Below are positions 22,489-33,718 of a stretch of DNA of 64,000 bases, piece after piece (position 1 is the first letter of the stretch; the number at the start of each line of letters is the position of its first letter). The stretch comes from Craterostigma plantagineum. Its lineage: Eukaryota; Streptophyta; Magnoliopsida; Lamiales; Linderniaceae. The notes beneath the pieces were generated by a model. It was not told the DNA's origin. It made no database searches and saw only the letters and a program-made list of their open reading frames with translations. Location of the stretch: contig JAPQWV010000028.1 in assembly GCA_027422505.1 (NCBI GenBank), positions 3,810,001-3,874,000 on the forward strand, in the 5' to 3' direction. A program made the translations under genes and the position numbers.

Positions 22489-23695
22489 ATGCTGCTTGAG
22501 AGAAACTGTTTGGTGGGACCAAACTACGTGGACTGGCTCCGTAACCTGAGGATAGTCCTAGGTATGGAGTCGCTGACTTATGTCCTCGATTCTCCCGTAC
22601 CGCAAGTCCCAGGGACTGTTGCGAGTGACGAAGACCGGGCTGCGTATGCCAAATGGCAGATAGACGAGCCAAAGGTCAAGGGCTATATACTTCTTTCCAT
22701 GAGCAATGAGTTGCAGCGCACTCACTCGGAAATGGAAGTGGGCGCCATTTTGCTTCATTTGAAGGAGCTTTTTGGCGAACATCCAGGAGTGCTCGCTATT
22801 CCCTAACGGAGCAACTATTTCATTGCAAAATGGCTGAGGGTAGTGACGTCGGAGCGCATGTGCTCAAGATGATCGAGTGGATCGAAAGACTCGAGGCACT
22901 GGACTTTATCATGGATAACGAACTCCAGAACGATCTTATACTTCAGTCGCTCCCACCTTCCTTCAATTCGTTCATCGTGAACTTTAATCTGAACAAGGCC
23001 GATATGACATTGACTGGGTTAATGAACCAGTTGTCGGCAGCGCAGACTCAGATGAAGAGGGTGAAAGGAAAGGAAGTTGTTCTTGTCGCGAATGCTAAGA
23101 CTCGAGGGTCGAGTACAAAGAAAAAGTCGGACAAGCCCACTAAGCCCAAAGGACGAATTTCGAAAGGCAAGGCCAAGAAGAACGTGTTCAAAGGCGCCAA
23201 GCCGACGGACAAGTGCCTTCACTGCAATGAGCTTGGCCATTGGAAGCGCGATTGTCCGAAGCTAGCCGCCTCAGGTAAAGAACTTCACGTTTTGGAAATA
23301 AATTGTTCTATGACAGTATATTCTGCTTCATGGATCTTAGACTCGAGAGCTAGTGCTCACATCTGTGTTTCGAACCAGGGTCTGGAACGAAGTAGGAAGC
23401 TGGCGGATCGAGAGATCATGATCAACGTAGGAAGCGGACATAGTATACCGGGGACCCACATTGGATCAAGAACTCTTATTTTATCTACTAGACATAGTTT
23501 ACTGCTTTCCGATTGTTTGGTTTTGCCCAAGGGGCTTAAGAATATTGTTTCTATTCCCGTTTTGAGCAGAAACGGTTATGAGTTCCGTTTTAGTAATAAT
23601 ATATGCAATATTTATTTTGGAAATAATTGCGTCGGAAGTGCAAGTTTACTGAATGGGTTGTATTACCTAAATATCGAAGATAAAAAAAAACTGTG
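22489..23695 (+). pseudogene. Copia-2 gag and protease
   Basis: Gag begins at ATG 22489 (MLLERNCLVGPNYVDWLRNL), a typical copia gag start (UBN2/DUF4219 type). A frameshift near 22785 gives the stop at 22804; the right frame resumes as RSARYSLTEQLFHCKMAEG. The C-terminal part has the zinc knuckle CLHCNELGHWKRDC (about 23215-23255) after a Lys-rich stretch. The protease site reads WILDSRASAH near 23330 instead of D-S-G-A, so the catalytic motif has Gly changed to Arg. The frame ends at 23695 in an A9 tract, where another frameshift separates it from integrase. Confidence 0.9.
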
Positions 23696-24595
23696 AATAT
23701 AGTCACCAACAAACGAAAATTGGAGTCGAACTCAAGACTGCTGTGGCATCTTCGACTCGGTCACGCTGGAGAACAGAAGATTTCTGAGTTGGAGAAAACC
23801 GGCGTTATAAAGCCGCTTGGGTCTGATCCCTATCCAACTTATGAATCTTGTATCCTTGGAAAGATGACCAAGTCGCCCTTCACAGGGACTATCACGAGAG
23901 CCGCAGAAGTTCTCGGTTTGATCCACACGGATGTTTGCGGACCGTTTGGGGTAGCGGCTCGCGGTAACTTCCATTATTTCGTTACCTTCACTGATGATCA
24001 CTCTCGCTTTGGCAATGTGTATCTCATGAAGAATAAGTCTGATACTTTTGAATGGTTCAAAGAGTATAAGGCTTTGGTGGAAAATCAGACTGGAAAGAGC
24101 ATTAAAGCCGTTCAATCAGATCGAGGCGGCAAGTACATGAGCCTCGAGTTTGACGAGTTCCTGAAAGAGAACGGCATAATTTCACAGAAGACACCGCCCG
24201 GAACACAGCAGTTGAACGGTGTGTCCGAACGCAGAAATCGAACTCTGTTGGATAAGGTTCGATCTATGCTAAGCTATACAGACCTGCCCATAACGTTGTG
24301 GGGTCATGCCCTGTTGACAGCGGCACACATTCTGAATAGATGTCCTACAAAGTCTGTCAATCGTATTCCGTATCAGATATGGACAGGACGAAAACAGAGC
24401 TTGAATCACATTAGAATTTGGGGTTGCCCCGCGTTTGTGAAAAAGCTCAAGACAGATAAACTGGAATCGAAGGCTATGAAAGGACGTTTTGTCGGGTATC
24501 CTGAGGATTCCATGGGATACCAGTTTTACTTCCACGACGATCAGAGAATCGTTGTAGCCCTTCAGGCTCACTTTCTCGAAGAAGAATTCGTTTGA
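23696..24595 (+). pseudogene. Copia-2 integrase
   Basis: Contains the GAG-pre-integrase zinc region (LLWHLRLGHAGEQKISEL and CILGKMTKSPF, an H-H-C-C type) and the integrase core. Core residues: D in HTDVCGPF, D in QSDRGGKY, E in NGVSERRNRT (GVSER replacing the usual GVAER). The core inserts element DNA in the nucleus. The frame is open from 23693 to the TGA at 24593-24595 after EEEFV. Downstream sequence continues in the same frame (EGGAGREVTLGEYSEALS), so this is a single nonsense change, most simply CGA to TGA. It is preceded by a frameshift in an A9 run. Confidence 0.92.
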
Positions 24596-26567
24596 GAAGG
24601 TGGAGCGGGTCGCGAAGTAACTCTTGGAGAGTATTCAGAAGCACTTTCACAAACTCCAGTGTCGGATGACACGGTAGAGCAGTTCGAGACGCAGCCTGAC
24701 TTGCACAGGTCGGGCAGAGTATCTCGCCAGCCTGAGAGATACGGGATGGTCCACATCGAGCACGAGGTTGCTGCAATGGAAGGGCACGTCGGAGACGATC
24801 CCACTACCTATGATCAGGCAATCAGGGATAAAGATTCGGAGAAATGGCTTATAGCTATGCAAGCCGAAATGGATTCTATGCACGAAAACCAAGTCTGGAC
24901 TCTAGTAGACCTCCCAGATGGTTTTAGACCCATTGGGTGTAAATGGATCTACAAGAGAAAGATAGGATCTGACGGATTGGTTGATACATACAAAGCTAGG
25001 CTTGTGGCGAAAGGGTACAGTCAAAAAGAGGGCATTGACTATGAGGAGACCTTTTCGCCTGTTACTATGATGAAGTCCATTCGAACATTGCTTGCGATAG
25101 CTGCGCACTATGACTATGAGATTTGGCAGATGGATGTGAAAACTGCGTTCCTAAATGGATACCTCAAGGAGGAAATATATATGGAGCAGCCCAAGGGTTT
25201 TACATCGCAAGGAGATGCTCATAAGGTGTGCAAACTGAACAAGTCCATTTATGGACTGAAACAAGCCTCCAGAAGCTGGAATCTTCGCTTCGATGAAGTG
25301 GTCAAGGGCCATGGATTCTTAAAGAACGAAGACAAACCTTGCGTCTACAAGAAAAGCAGCGGGAGCAAAATATGTTTCCTCGTATTGTACGTGGACGACA
25401 TCCTTTTGATAGGAAATGATATTGGAATGCTCTCGATGGTGAAAGCGTGGCTTTCGACCGAATTCTCCATGAAAGACTTGGGAGAAGCTACCTACATCTT
25501 GGGGATTCGCCTTTATAGAGATCGAGCGAATCGTATGTTAGGACTCTCCCAGGCCCTTTACTTAGAGAAGGTCCTGAAGCGATATAATATGGACAACTCT
25601 ACGAAAGGGTTCCTGCCTATGCGGCATGGGATTCACCTTTCCAAGGCTATGAGCCATCAAAGTGAGTTGGAGCGGAAAGAGATGAATGGAATCCCCTATG
25701 CATCCGCTGTGGGTAGCTTGATGTACGCGATGCTTTGCATGCGACCGGACTTGGCGTACGCTGTGAGCGTAGTCAGTCGGTTTCAGGCTGACCCTGGTAA
25801 GAAACATTGGACAACAGTCAAGACTATCCTCAAGTACCTCAGACGGACTAAGGATATAATCCTGGTCTACGGTAATGGAGAATTGGAAGTGGAAAGGTAT
25901 ACGAATTCGGATTTCCAGTCTGACGTGGACGACCGAAAATCCACTTCAGGATTCGTCTTTATGCTAAACGGTGGAGCGGTGTCTTGGAAAAGTTCCAAAC
26001 AGAGCACTACTGCAGATTCCACCTGCGAAGCAGAGTATATAGCGGCCTCAGAGGCAGCGAAGGAAGGTGTTTGGATGAGAAAGTTCTTGGAAGAACTTGG
26101 TGTCGTTCCTGTAGCAGATAGGCCATTACCATTGTGGTGTGACAATACTTGCGCTATTTCTCAGGCAAAAGAACCGAGGTCTCACAGCAGGTCCAAACAT
26201 ATAGAAAGAAAGTACCACATGTGGCTCGGGCGCGGACTGGTGCCTGCTGTTGCGACTCTGCCGCGTGGTCCTTTATTTCCGCTTTTGGAGTGATTTTTCA
26301 TTTTGTTTGGGTTTCCGTTTGTGTTGTTTCATTTGGTGCAGTACATATAGCCGCGAATGTACCCTTTGACCTCCTTTATTAATGACCTTTTCTCCAAAAA
26401 GAAAGTACCACGTGTTACGTTGATTTGTTGAGAATGGCTACGTTGCCGTGCAGAAGATTGCGACCGCGGAAAACGTGGCCGACCCGTTCACCAAGCCTCT
26501 ATCACAGGCAGTGCTGGCTAGACATCTCGAAAAGATGGGTATTAGATACTGCAGCGCATGGCATTGA
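24596..26567 (+). pseudogene. Copia-2 reverse transcriptase and RNase H
   Basis: Continues the integrase frame. Copia RT blocks: KWLIAMQAEMDSMHENQVW, GCKWIYKRKIG, KARLVAKGYSQKEGIDYEET, MDVKTAFLNG, SIYGLKQASRSW and the catalytic LYVDDILLIG (near 25390). RNase H follows: the first Asp is changed (YTNSDFQSDVDDRKSTSG, normally YTDSD), then SWKSSKQSTTADST and EAEYIAASEA. At 26219 a LINE-like tail interrupts the frame after SKHIERKYH. The natural end resumes at 26412 and runs to the stop at 26565 (VADPFTKPLSQAVLARHLEK). The 544-codon open stretch is 24659-26293, whose last 25 codons come from the inserted tail. Confidence 0.92.
26219..26397 (+). mobile_element. Short retroposed tail (5'-truncated LINE-like) in Copia-2 pol
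   Basis: An insert of about 179 bp ending CCTTTTCTCCAAAAA, flanked by the 14-bp TSD AAAGAAAGTACCAC (26205-26218 and 26398-26411). Removing it restores the copia frame (KYHVLR). Its 3' end resembles other LINE tails in the window (CCAAAAA), but no coding part remains, so the family is uncertain. Confidence 0.85.
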
Positions 26568-26568
26568 G

Positions 26569-26582
26569 TGCAAGTGGGAGAT
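26569..26582 (+). promoter_or_regulatory. Copia-2 polypurine tract
   Basis: GTGCAAGTGGGAGA-type purine-rich stretch immediately 5' of the 3' LTR start TGTTAGG, the expected primer for plus-strand DNA synthesis. Confidence 0.75.
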
Positions 26583-28496
26583 TGTTAGGAATATGCGCTC
26601 GAATGCTATACAAGGATTAGATTGTATAGGGCATTAGCTTATTCATCATTCGACTTTTTTATGTAATAAGATATTTTTTGTGTGTTTATTGAAAGGCATT
26701 GTTCGTTTATTGGATATAAGAGAACTTTACTAAGCATCCGGTAAAGCAATAAATGAAAAAATCCAAATGTGTCGAGTTGAGTCACTGTTCTCGATGAGTA
26801 CGAGAGAGGAAGGCACCAGTGGACTCTTAACCTCGAGCATTAAAAGTCCGTAAGCCTTAGCCTCTAGTTGGGTGCTGGATAACCGATTACGGCTTATTTG
26901 TCGATGACCTATCGAGTGCCGATACCCCCTTGGAAGCGGAGGTCATGACTTGTGATGCGAGTCGAATCAAGGGATTGAATCGTTTCATTGACACTGACTC
27001 ACGGGTCGTACGGTCGAACATGGCTTATTACTCAAGGAGTGTCAATGACCGACGACAACACTATAGTAGTCTACGTGAACCTTAGACCGAAAGGGGCTTT
27101 GGCGGAGTTGACTTTGAAGTCTCGACTGTCACTGGTTCCCCTCGACCCGATTTGCTGTTGCATGGGTCAGCGGGCCAGATGCAGTCTTGATGACGATTTG
27201 TGATTGTCGGGCTTTGACCGCCGAGTACGGATTCACAGTCTCGCAAGTAATCGAGATAAGTGTCCTATGAGGACGGCGACAGGAAATTACGAATCCTTGG
27301 CCAAGGTATTGAACTAACTCATGTTAGACATGGAGGGTAGTTTGGTAATTTGCCTCGTCCCCGTTTTATCATAGAATCGAGTATAGTGAGTTTGACATAG
27401 ACCATGGCTCTCACTCGATTGGGACACAGCTGAAGGGTTTATACGTAGTACTATAACCTATAGTAAGGTTCTCGAATAAAGACTGGGTTGAAATTCGCAC
27501 TCGAATCGGGTAACGGTCCGGTACTGCACGATTGGCTAGGTAACTACCGGACTCTTGGATTCCTCCCTTGCCGATTGAGTCGAACCTAAAGAGTCGGGCT
27601 TAAAAAAGATCATCAAGGTGTACTGATAAGGAGAGAAAGTGTTTTTGGGCCTTAACGGGCCTTGGGCTGTTGGGCCGCGCCTTAGTGGGCCTCGGGCCGT
27701 TTAATGGACCGAAGTCGGACTTCGTATGAAACTAACTTTGAGACTTGGACTCGGGCTTAAAAAAGATGATCAAGGTAAAATTGCAATTGGACCCTAAGCT
27801 AATTTTTGAATTGTGCCTTGGAAATTAATTTCGAAAATTAAATATAAATATAGAAATAATGTATTTGGAATATTATTTATTTTAAGGTGAAAATTTGGAA
27901 ATTAATCTTGGATTAAGTTTCAAATTTTATACCATATTTACATATACTTAGATTGACTTAGTATTTAAGTTAGTTGTCTAATTATGGTAAGTATCCTTAT
28001 ATGACTTTTGAATTAAATAAGGGAGAGAAAGATATGGCAGAAATCTCTCCACTTAAGGAGCAAAATCAAAACCATATCTTTGAGATATTCTAGGGATTTC
28101 CAAATATATCATAGTATAAATAGGGCAGCCCTATTTCATAATTTGGAGTGAAAATTTCGTCCATAACAAAGGCACACCGAAAAAAAAAACACTTTTTCCC
28201 CACGCGACGGCTCGGTTCTCTCTAGACATCTTTAGAGAACTGATTCCGTGGTACACTGCGAGGTCGGCATGACGATCTAGTGCCATCCACCACCATCGAC
28301 GAAGTCTTGAAGAAAAGGACGAGAAGCTGCCACTCGCTTCAACTGGTAATTCTCTACGGGTTTGACCCGCCCTATTACATGTCTATGTGTTACTATTCTG
28401 ATCCGAGCAACGAGGGCAATAAGGGAACCCGGAAAATTTTTATTCCGCACCGCACCCGGGGACGTGATGTCTCTGGGAGACACCGGGTAACCCAAC
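26583..28496 (+). repeat. Copia-2 3' LTR
   Basis: About 1.91 kb from TGTTAGGAATATGC to ACCCAAC; the final A appears lost at the junction with the inverted LTR. It matches both parts of the 5' LTR and has TATAAATAG near 28115. It supplies the ~850 bp (about 26722-27573) missing from the 5' LTR. Many substitutions separate it from the 5' LTR, so the element is not recent. Confidence 0.9.
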
Positions 28497-28497
28497 T

Positions 28498-29312
28498 GGG
28501 TTAAATTCCACTTTTACCCTCAAGCCTTTTAAGAACTTGGCCATGCCCAAGTCTTAAAGTTAGTTTCATACGAAGTCCAACTTCGGTCCATTAAACGGCC
28601 TGAGGCCCACTAAGGCGTGGCCCAACGGCAGAAGGCCCGTTAAGGCCAAAACACTTTCTCCTTATCAGTACACCTTGATGAGCCAGGCAATCACAAATTG
28701 TTATCATGATCGCATCTGGCCCGCTGACCCATGCAACAGCAACTCTGGTCGAGGGGAACCAGTGACAGTCGAGACTTCGAAGTCAACTCCGTCAAAGCCC
28801 CTTTCGGTCTAAGCTTCACGTAGACTACTATAGTGTTGTCGTCGGTCATTGACACTCCTTGAGTAATAAGCCATGTTCGACCGTATGACCCGTGAGTCAT
28901 AGTCTATGAAATGATTCAATCCCTTGATTCGATTTGTATCACAAGTCATGACCTCCGCTTCCAAGAGGGATATTGGCACACGATAGGTCATCGACAAATA
29001 AGCCGTGATCGGTTATCCAGCACCCAACTGGAGCCTAAGGCTTACGGACTTTTAATGTTCGAGGTTAAGAGTCCACTGATGCCTTCCTTCCTCTCTCGTG
29101 CACATCGAGAACAGTGACTCAACTCGACACATTTGGATTTATTCATTTATTGCTTTACCGGATGCTAAGTACATTACTCATATATCCAATAAACGAACAA
29201 CGCCTTTATTAAACACACGAAAAATCATATTATATAAGAAGTCGAATGATAAACAAGCTAATGCCCTATACAATCTAATCCTCGTATAGCATTTGAGGGC
29301 ATATCCCTAACA
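28498..29312 (-). repeat. Inverted partial Copia-2-family LTR
   Basis: On the minus strand it starts TGTTAGGGATATGCCCTC at 29312 and follows the LTR, but lacks about 400 bp corresponding to 27210-27605. The match fades near 28510. It lies tail-to-tail with the 3' LTR, giving an inverted repeat of roughly 0.8 kb. Confidence 0.85.
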
Positions 29313-29323
29313 CAAATCGAGGA

Positions 29324-29728
29324 TTGGATGGAAGTCTCGAACCGTCACAACCTCAAGTGACAATGAGCCAGCCCTATGAGCTGGTGTTCACTCAACGGTT
29401 GACAAAAGGCGACATCAGTCGTCCTGGTCCATCGAGTTCGGAGGTGTCCGAACCACTTGTCATCGAAGCTCGCCTAAAAACCGCACTCTCCGAAGCGCTC
29501 AAATCATTTGAAGACAAATTGATGGAGAGAGTGCACACTGCAATGGAGACGTCCCACCAAGACAAAGAGAAAGCACCCGTCTCAGAGGCACCTTCGTCAC
29601 ATCTGAACCTCACACCCACACAGCGCATACACACCGACCCACCTATCCAATCACCTACCTTAATCAACCCATACACCGTACGAATCAGCGACCTCCACTT
29701 CATTCTCGTCACCCGACTATTTGAGTAA
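29324..29728 (+). CDS. Hypothetical gag-like frame in the unclassified element
   Basis: 134 codons, not recognised. The N-terminal part is polar. Residues about 50-75 (RLKTALSEALKSFEDKLMER) look helical and could form a coiled coil. The C-terminal part is Pro/Thr-rich (NLTPTQRIHTDPPIQSPTL). It lies about 1.6 kb upstream of a purine tract and LTR, the position of gag in a short element. Later frames in the same interval are interrupted by stops. There is no independent evidence that it is translated. Confidence 0.3.
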   Translation: MDGSLEPSQPQVTMSQPYELVFTQRLTKGDISRPGPSSSEVSEPLVIEARLKTALSEALKSFEDKLMERVHTAMETSHQDKEKAPVSEAPSSHLNLTPTQRIHTDPPIQSPTLINPYTVRISDLHFILVTRLFE

Positions 29729-31321
29729 CCAACGGGACGCCAGAAGAAGAAGATCTCTTCAGTGGATTGTCCTGACCCGCCTACTCAATCATGCCGAGGT
29801 CACAGCACCGCTCAAAATGCCGACATGACGACCCTGACGATCAGGATCGTCATGAGGGGGAGAAGAGGCCTAGGACTTCTAGAGCGGTCAAGGACAAGGC
29901 TCGGGCGCGACGCAGACAAGTACATGAGCCGCTGAAACCTCACGACCCACAACACGCTCACAAACCCAAACCACGCACTCGCACCGCACCCATACTCTCG
30001 AACCACCCACCTTACCGATGCCTCCGCCCACACCACCACCTACGACTTTCACAAGCCCCCTGCTTCCGGAAGAAGAAGCAAGTGCCGAACTACTTATAGC
30101 TTTAGCAGAAACGCAAGGACCCTCAAACTCATCCGCTGAGACATCAAGACGTGGAGTAGACCAACATGAAGTGCTCGATCGATATATCTTCGAAAATCAG
30201 TGGTTGAACCACAGCTTACCCTCCGACATGGCTCAGAGAAGTGCTAAGGACGTTGACTCTTTCTACGATTAACTTCGGTCGACCTAGTCCTAACAGAAGA
30301 CGAAGTAACTTCAGGAAGGCGAGGATTCTTAAGTGGATCCCCCAAGGCTTTCAGAGTTGATTGCACAACAAGCGGACACCCCTCCGAGATTGACTCCATG
30401 GACCGTTCGAGTCGACACGCCATGGGAGAACATAATTATAGAGACCCCCTTCATAGAAGAAGTTCGTCAACAAATATGGAGGTCACCGGATAAAGTTAAG
30501 AAGTTGAACGAATTCAAACTCAGAGGAATTTCTCACTAGGAGCAGCAGAAGAGGATGAATTACCTCTACATGCTAACCTAACTCGGACCCGATCGAAAAC
30601 TGGGGATTTCTACGTGTCAGCTGAAGAGCCACTTCAAGGATTTATCTCCTATTTGTCAGCTGCTTGGAGTCTACCTCTCTAAAAGATAGATTTCCAACTC
30701 CAATCTATGTCATCGAGCGGAGAGATAGAACTCGAGAAGAGCTAACAGAAAGCGATCTGCCATACCTTTTCGCCAAAGAGATCTACAATCTCTACTAGCT
30801 GTATGTAGAGAAGTACAAAGATCATCAAGGATTCATCAAGAAGGAAGGACTCGAGGGAATCTACAGACTCATGGTGCGCCAGGTCAAGTACTATGCCGCA
30901 CATGACCTTCTGATGTCTCTGGAGAGCAACATGACTGCTCCGCGCTTGAAAGAACCTGAAGTCGAAGGGCTTCCCAACAATCACATCTACTTAGGCCCAG
31001 TCGTAGGAATCACCTACCACAATCCAATTTCCAACAAGATTAGGTTGATTGACTGAGGTCAACAAATTCTGCGACGGGGCGCTAAGGACCATCAGGCGGA
31101 ACATAACAAGAAGATTGGATGAAATCGACGAGACAACCAGGATCGGAGTTCGAAAGATAAGAGAACAACCACCTCTGACAAGAATCCTCGAAGTCATTGA
31201 AAAACGGATAGAGCTGAGGAACAATATCAGAAACTATGAGCATCGCTGGGCTTGCGCAAGTCATTCTATGCCCGACGAGGACAAATATTGCAGAAGGGAA
31301 ATCAAGCACAAAGGGGGAGAA

Positions 31322-31519
31322 TGTAGAATACACTTTGTAATTGTGCATTGATTTTATTAGCTGTCTTTGTAATTAGGGGCTTTTATTGTATTTGTCCTTA
31401 GTTTAGGACTAACTTAGATTTATACCAAGTTTGTTTGGTATAAATACTAATGTACACATTTGTGCTTAATAGAGAAAATTATTGAATTGATTCGAAGGAT
31501 TCGCAAATCTAATTCTACA
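31322..31519 (+). repeat. 198-bp LTR of the unclassified element
   Basis: Starts TGTAGAATACAC and ends CTAATTCTACA; the terminal 8 bases TGTAGAAT/ATTCTACA are perfect inverted repeats. The purine tract CAAAGGGGGAGAA precedes it. GGTATAAATAC near 31437 is a plausible TATA box. Confidence 0.8.
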
Positions 31520-31623
31520 TTGAGAAACTGAAAATCTTTCTCTCACTAACCGAAATTCTCTCGATACTGTTCCATTGGTTTTTTTTATCGAATCTCTTCT
31601 TCTCTCGGCGGCGATGCCGTGCT

Positions 31624-32824
31624 ATGGCTAAGAAGAAGAGGACAACGTGATTGGTTGATTCTACTCCACCTGCTGAGGTGGCGAACTCACCTATTGGGGA
31701 GACTGATGCTGCCCCAACCTCACGAACACCTCCCAACCAAAAATCCCATAATCTGAACGATGCTACTAAAATCACTGTCAATCCCCACGATGATGCGATA
31801 TTAGCTCGAGCTGTGAAGGAAATGGAGCAACTCAAGGCCAGATGATAGCGGAAAGGTCGAACAGACAATAGAAAATCCTCAATCGGTCTGGGCAAAATTT
31901 GACATATCAAAGCTACGAAATGCCGGTATGAAGCTAGAATATATAGAACCTATGAAGGAAGAGGACCAGGAAGTTGGGTGAATTATCATGGATGATGTTG
32001 CTGATGAGGTGAAATACTGGAAATCAGCACTTATATGCTACGTGTTGGGGTCTAATCCCCCCTTTGCTGTAATGAATGGCTTCCTGAATCGTGTCTGGAA
32101 AAAGCACGGGCTGCAGAAAGTGATGCAAGTCCGAGCGGGCTTATTCCTGGCAAAGTTTGAAACTAAGGAAATAAGGGATATGATACTTCAATTGCTTCAG
32201 TTTGATAAAAAGCCGGTGATACTTGCTCCTTGGACAGACAACACACAATTCAAGAAGGGAGACATTGATAAGGTCCCTATTTGGGTGCAGTTTCCCCATC
32301 TGGAACTAAAATACTGGGGGATGAAGGGGCTTAGCAAGATTGCTAGCCTTGTAGGAACTCCTATAATGGCAGATGAGGTCACCATGAGGAAGGACAGGGT
32401 CCAATATGCTCGGGTGCTGATTGAAGTAGACCTTAAAAAAGAAGTGAGGGATAAGGTCACCTTCCTAGATGAATATAATCAATTGGTTGAACAAGAGGTA
32501 TCCTATGAGTGGAAACATGAAAAATGCGGTGTCTGTGGAAAATATGGACATTCCATGACAGTATGTACGAAGGCTATAAGGAAGGAATGGCAGCCTGTCA
32601 ACAGTGAGGCACCTCCAATCCCAGAACAGCAGACAGACCCCATCGAAGCAAAGATGCCTGATAAAGAGGAAGGATGGATCACCCAAGGTAGAAGGAAATT
32701 GAGGATGAATAGCACTACCACACCACCCCAGACTGCCAGTGTGCAGAGATCTTCTCCTGAACAGGCTAGTGGAGGTCTTGGACAAAAGAGCATGTCAAGT
32801 TTACCCATCAAGAGCAGATTGTGA
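31624..32824 (+). pseudogene. LINE-3 ORF1 (DUF4283 plus CCHC knuckle)
   Basis: Starts at ATG 31624 (MAKKKRTT), meets an in-frame TGA at 31648 and continues LVDSTPPAEVANSP to a stop near 31845. The frame then shifts and reads VEQTIENPQSVWAKFDISKL. The main open part is 31988-32824: a DUF4283-like domain (SALICYVLGSNPPFAVMNGF; VILAPWTD; VPIWVQFPHLELKYWG) and the zinc knuckle CGVCGKYGHSMTVC (CX2CX4HX4C, about 32527-32568). It would bind LINE RNA. A stop and a frameshift near the N-terminus make it a pseudogene. Confidence 0.88.
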
Positions 32825-32872
32825 TAGAACTGGGCCACAGGTAGGCACAACAGGGGGGTTTGCTCCTTCCTA

Positions 32873-33070
32873 ATGGATATAGCCCTCATCTGGAATATAC
32901 GGGGTATGAATACCCCGAATAAACAGCCAGTGATTAGAATGAGGTGTGGGAGACTTCAGACTAATCTGGTGTGCCTGGTTGAAACTAAACTAAAGAAGGA
33001 AAGTGTGCATATAACCATGAACCGTTGTTTCAAAGGGTGGGCCTTTGTACATAACCTCAATAATCACACC
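32873..33070 (+). pseudogene. LINE-3 ORF2, endonuclease N-terminal piece
   Basis: ATG 32873 opens MDIALIWNIRGMNTPNKQP, with the W-N-[IV]-R-G-[ML]-N motif of LINE endonucleases, then LVCLVETKLKK, whose Glu is the metal ligand. The frame runs 48 bp downstream of ORF1. It is interrupted at 33070 by the LTR of the nested element; the rest follows at 40931. Confidence 0.88.
33066..33070. repeat. TSD of the nested non-coding LTR element, left copy
   Basis: ACACC; the right copy at 40931-40935 is ACCCC, one change. Keeping only one copy restores the LINE-3 frame. Confidence 0.65.
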
Positions 33071-33698
33071 TGATAGTGGTGACCTTCTATCCAGCATTCC
33101 TCCTGACCTGACAACCCACAAAGAACAGAGTAGGAGGTTGGGTCCGAAGGAGACAAGGACTAGGTACGAGGTTCGACAAGGACAAAGTACGAAGGTGACA
33201 TCTAGAGGAGCTCGGGAGATATTCCAGAGAGCTACGAGCTATTCGAAAGGGCCAAAGGAAGTGCTCGGGAGAGCTAAGGAAGCGTCCGGGAGACCTGACG
33301 AGGAGAAGCAATACTAAACCCTAGACGCGTCAACAAGTATAAATAAGGGCTTATCCATTCTACATCATCTTACACACGCCCCACACACATTAACACACCA
33401 AGAACACACAAAGATACTCTCTCTCACTATCTTTATCTTCTCTTCACCATTTAGTGCTTGGAATCACTTGTAAATATGAGAGAATGCAAGATTGAATGTG
33501 TAATCTTATCCCCTTAATAGTGAATATTCTCCGGCGGCCCGTGGACGTAGGATTCACCCGTATCCGAACCACGTAAATCTCTGTCCCTTTACCTTTTATG
33601 TCCTTCTTCTTATATTTCCACCACGATTTCATCCGTTTCGGTCCTCACCTTCATTTCCCGGACCACAAATCATGTTGATCGGGGTCGCACCCACATCA
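33071..33698 (+). repeat. 5' LTR of the non-coding element
   Basis: TGATAGTGGTGACC to CCACATCA. TATA-like AGTATAAATAAGG lies near 33336. Only scattered differences from the 3' LTR at 40300-40930. Confidence 0.92.
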
Positions 33699-33700
33699 AA

Positions 33701-33718
33701 TGGCGCCGTCTGTGGGAA
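33701..33718 (+). promoter_or_regulatory. Primer binding site of the non-coding element
   Basis: TGGCGCCGTCTGTGGGAA, two bases after the LTR end. This block is widely found at the PBS position of plant LTR elements; it differs from the tRNA-iMet type at 20664. Confidence 0.8.

Larger units (their letters stand above)
14929..28496 (+). mobile_element. Copia-2: long-LTR Ty1-copia retrotransposon with nested inserts
   Basis: Order: 5' LTR (14929-15061 plus 19780-20662, split by gypsy DNA), PBS matching initiator tRNA-Met, a 1.8-kb leader, gag, protease, integrase, RT-RNase H, purine tract, and 3' LTR (26583-28496). That gene order (integrase before RT) defines Ty1-copia. Frameshifts, stops and a LINE-like tail within pol make it inactive. 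Confidence 0.92.
29313..31519 (+). mobile_element. Unclassified LTR element, 3' part
   Basis: A non-repetitive stretch ending in the purine tract CAAAGGGGGAGAA and a 198-bp LTR. The interior gives several modest frames (for example 29324-29728, 29791-30099, 30018-30272, 30871-31056). Their products are Pro-, Ser- and charge-rich, with one coiled-coil-like stretch near 29480-29560 (ALSEALKSFEDKLMERV). I recognise no gag, RT or integrase motif. It is cut on the left by the inverted LTR and no 5' LTR is visible. It could be a non-autonomous retroelement or the gag part of a diverged one. Confidence 0.55.

Noticed and set aside
33444..33632. Short minus-strand frame repeated at 40676-40864 as a conserved small protein
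   Set aside because: The two copies are the two LTRs of one element, so similarity reflects LTR identity rather than protein conservation.
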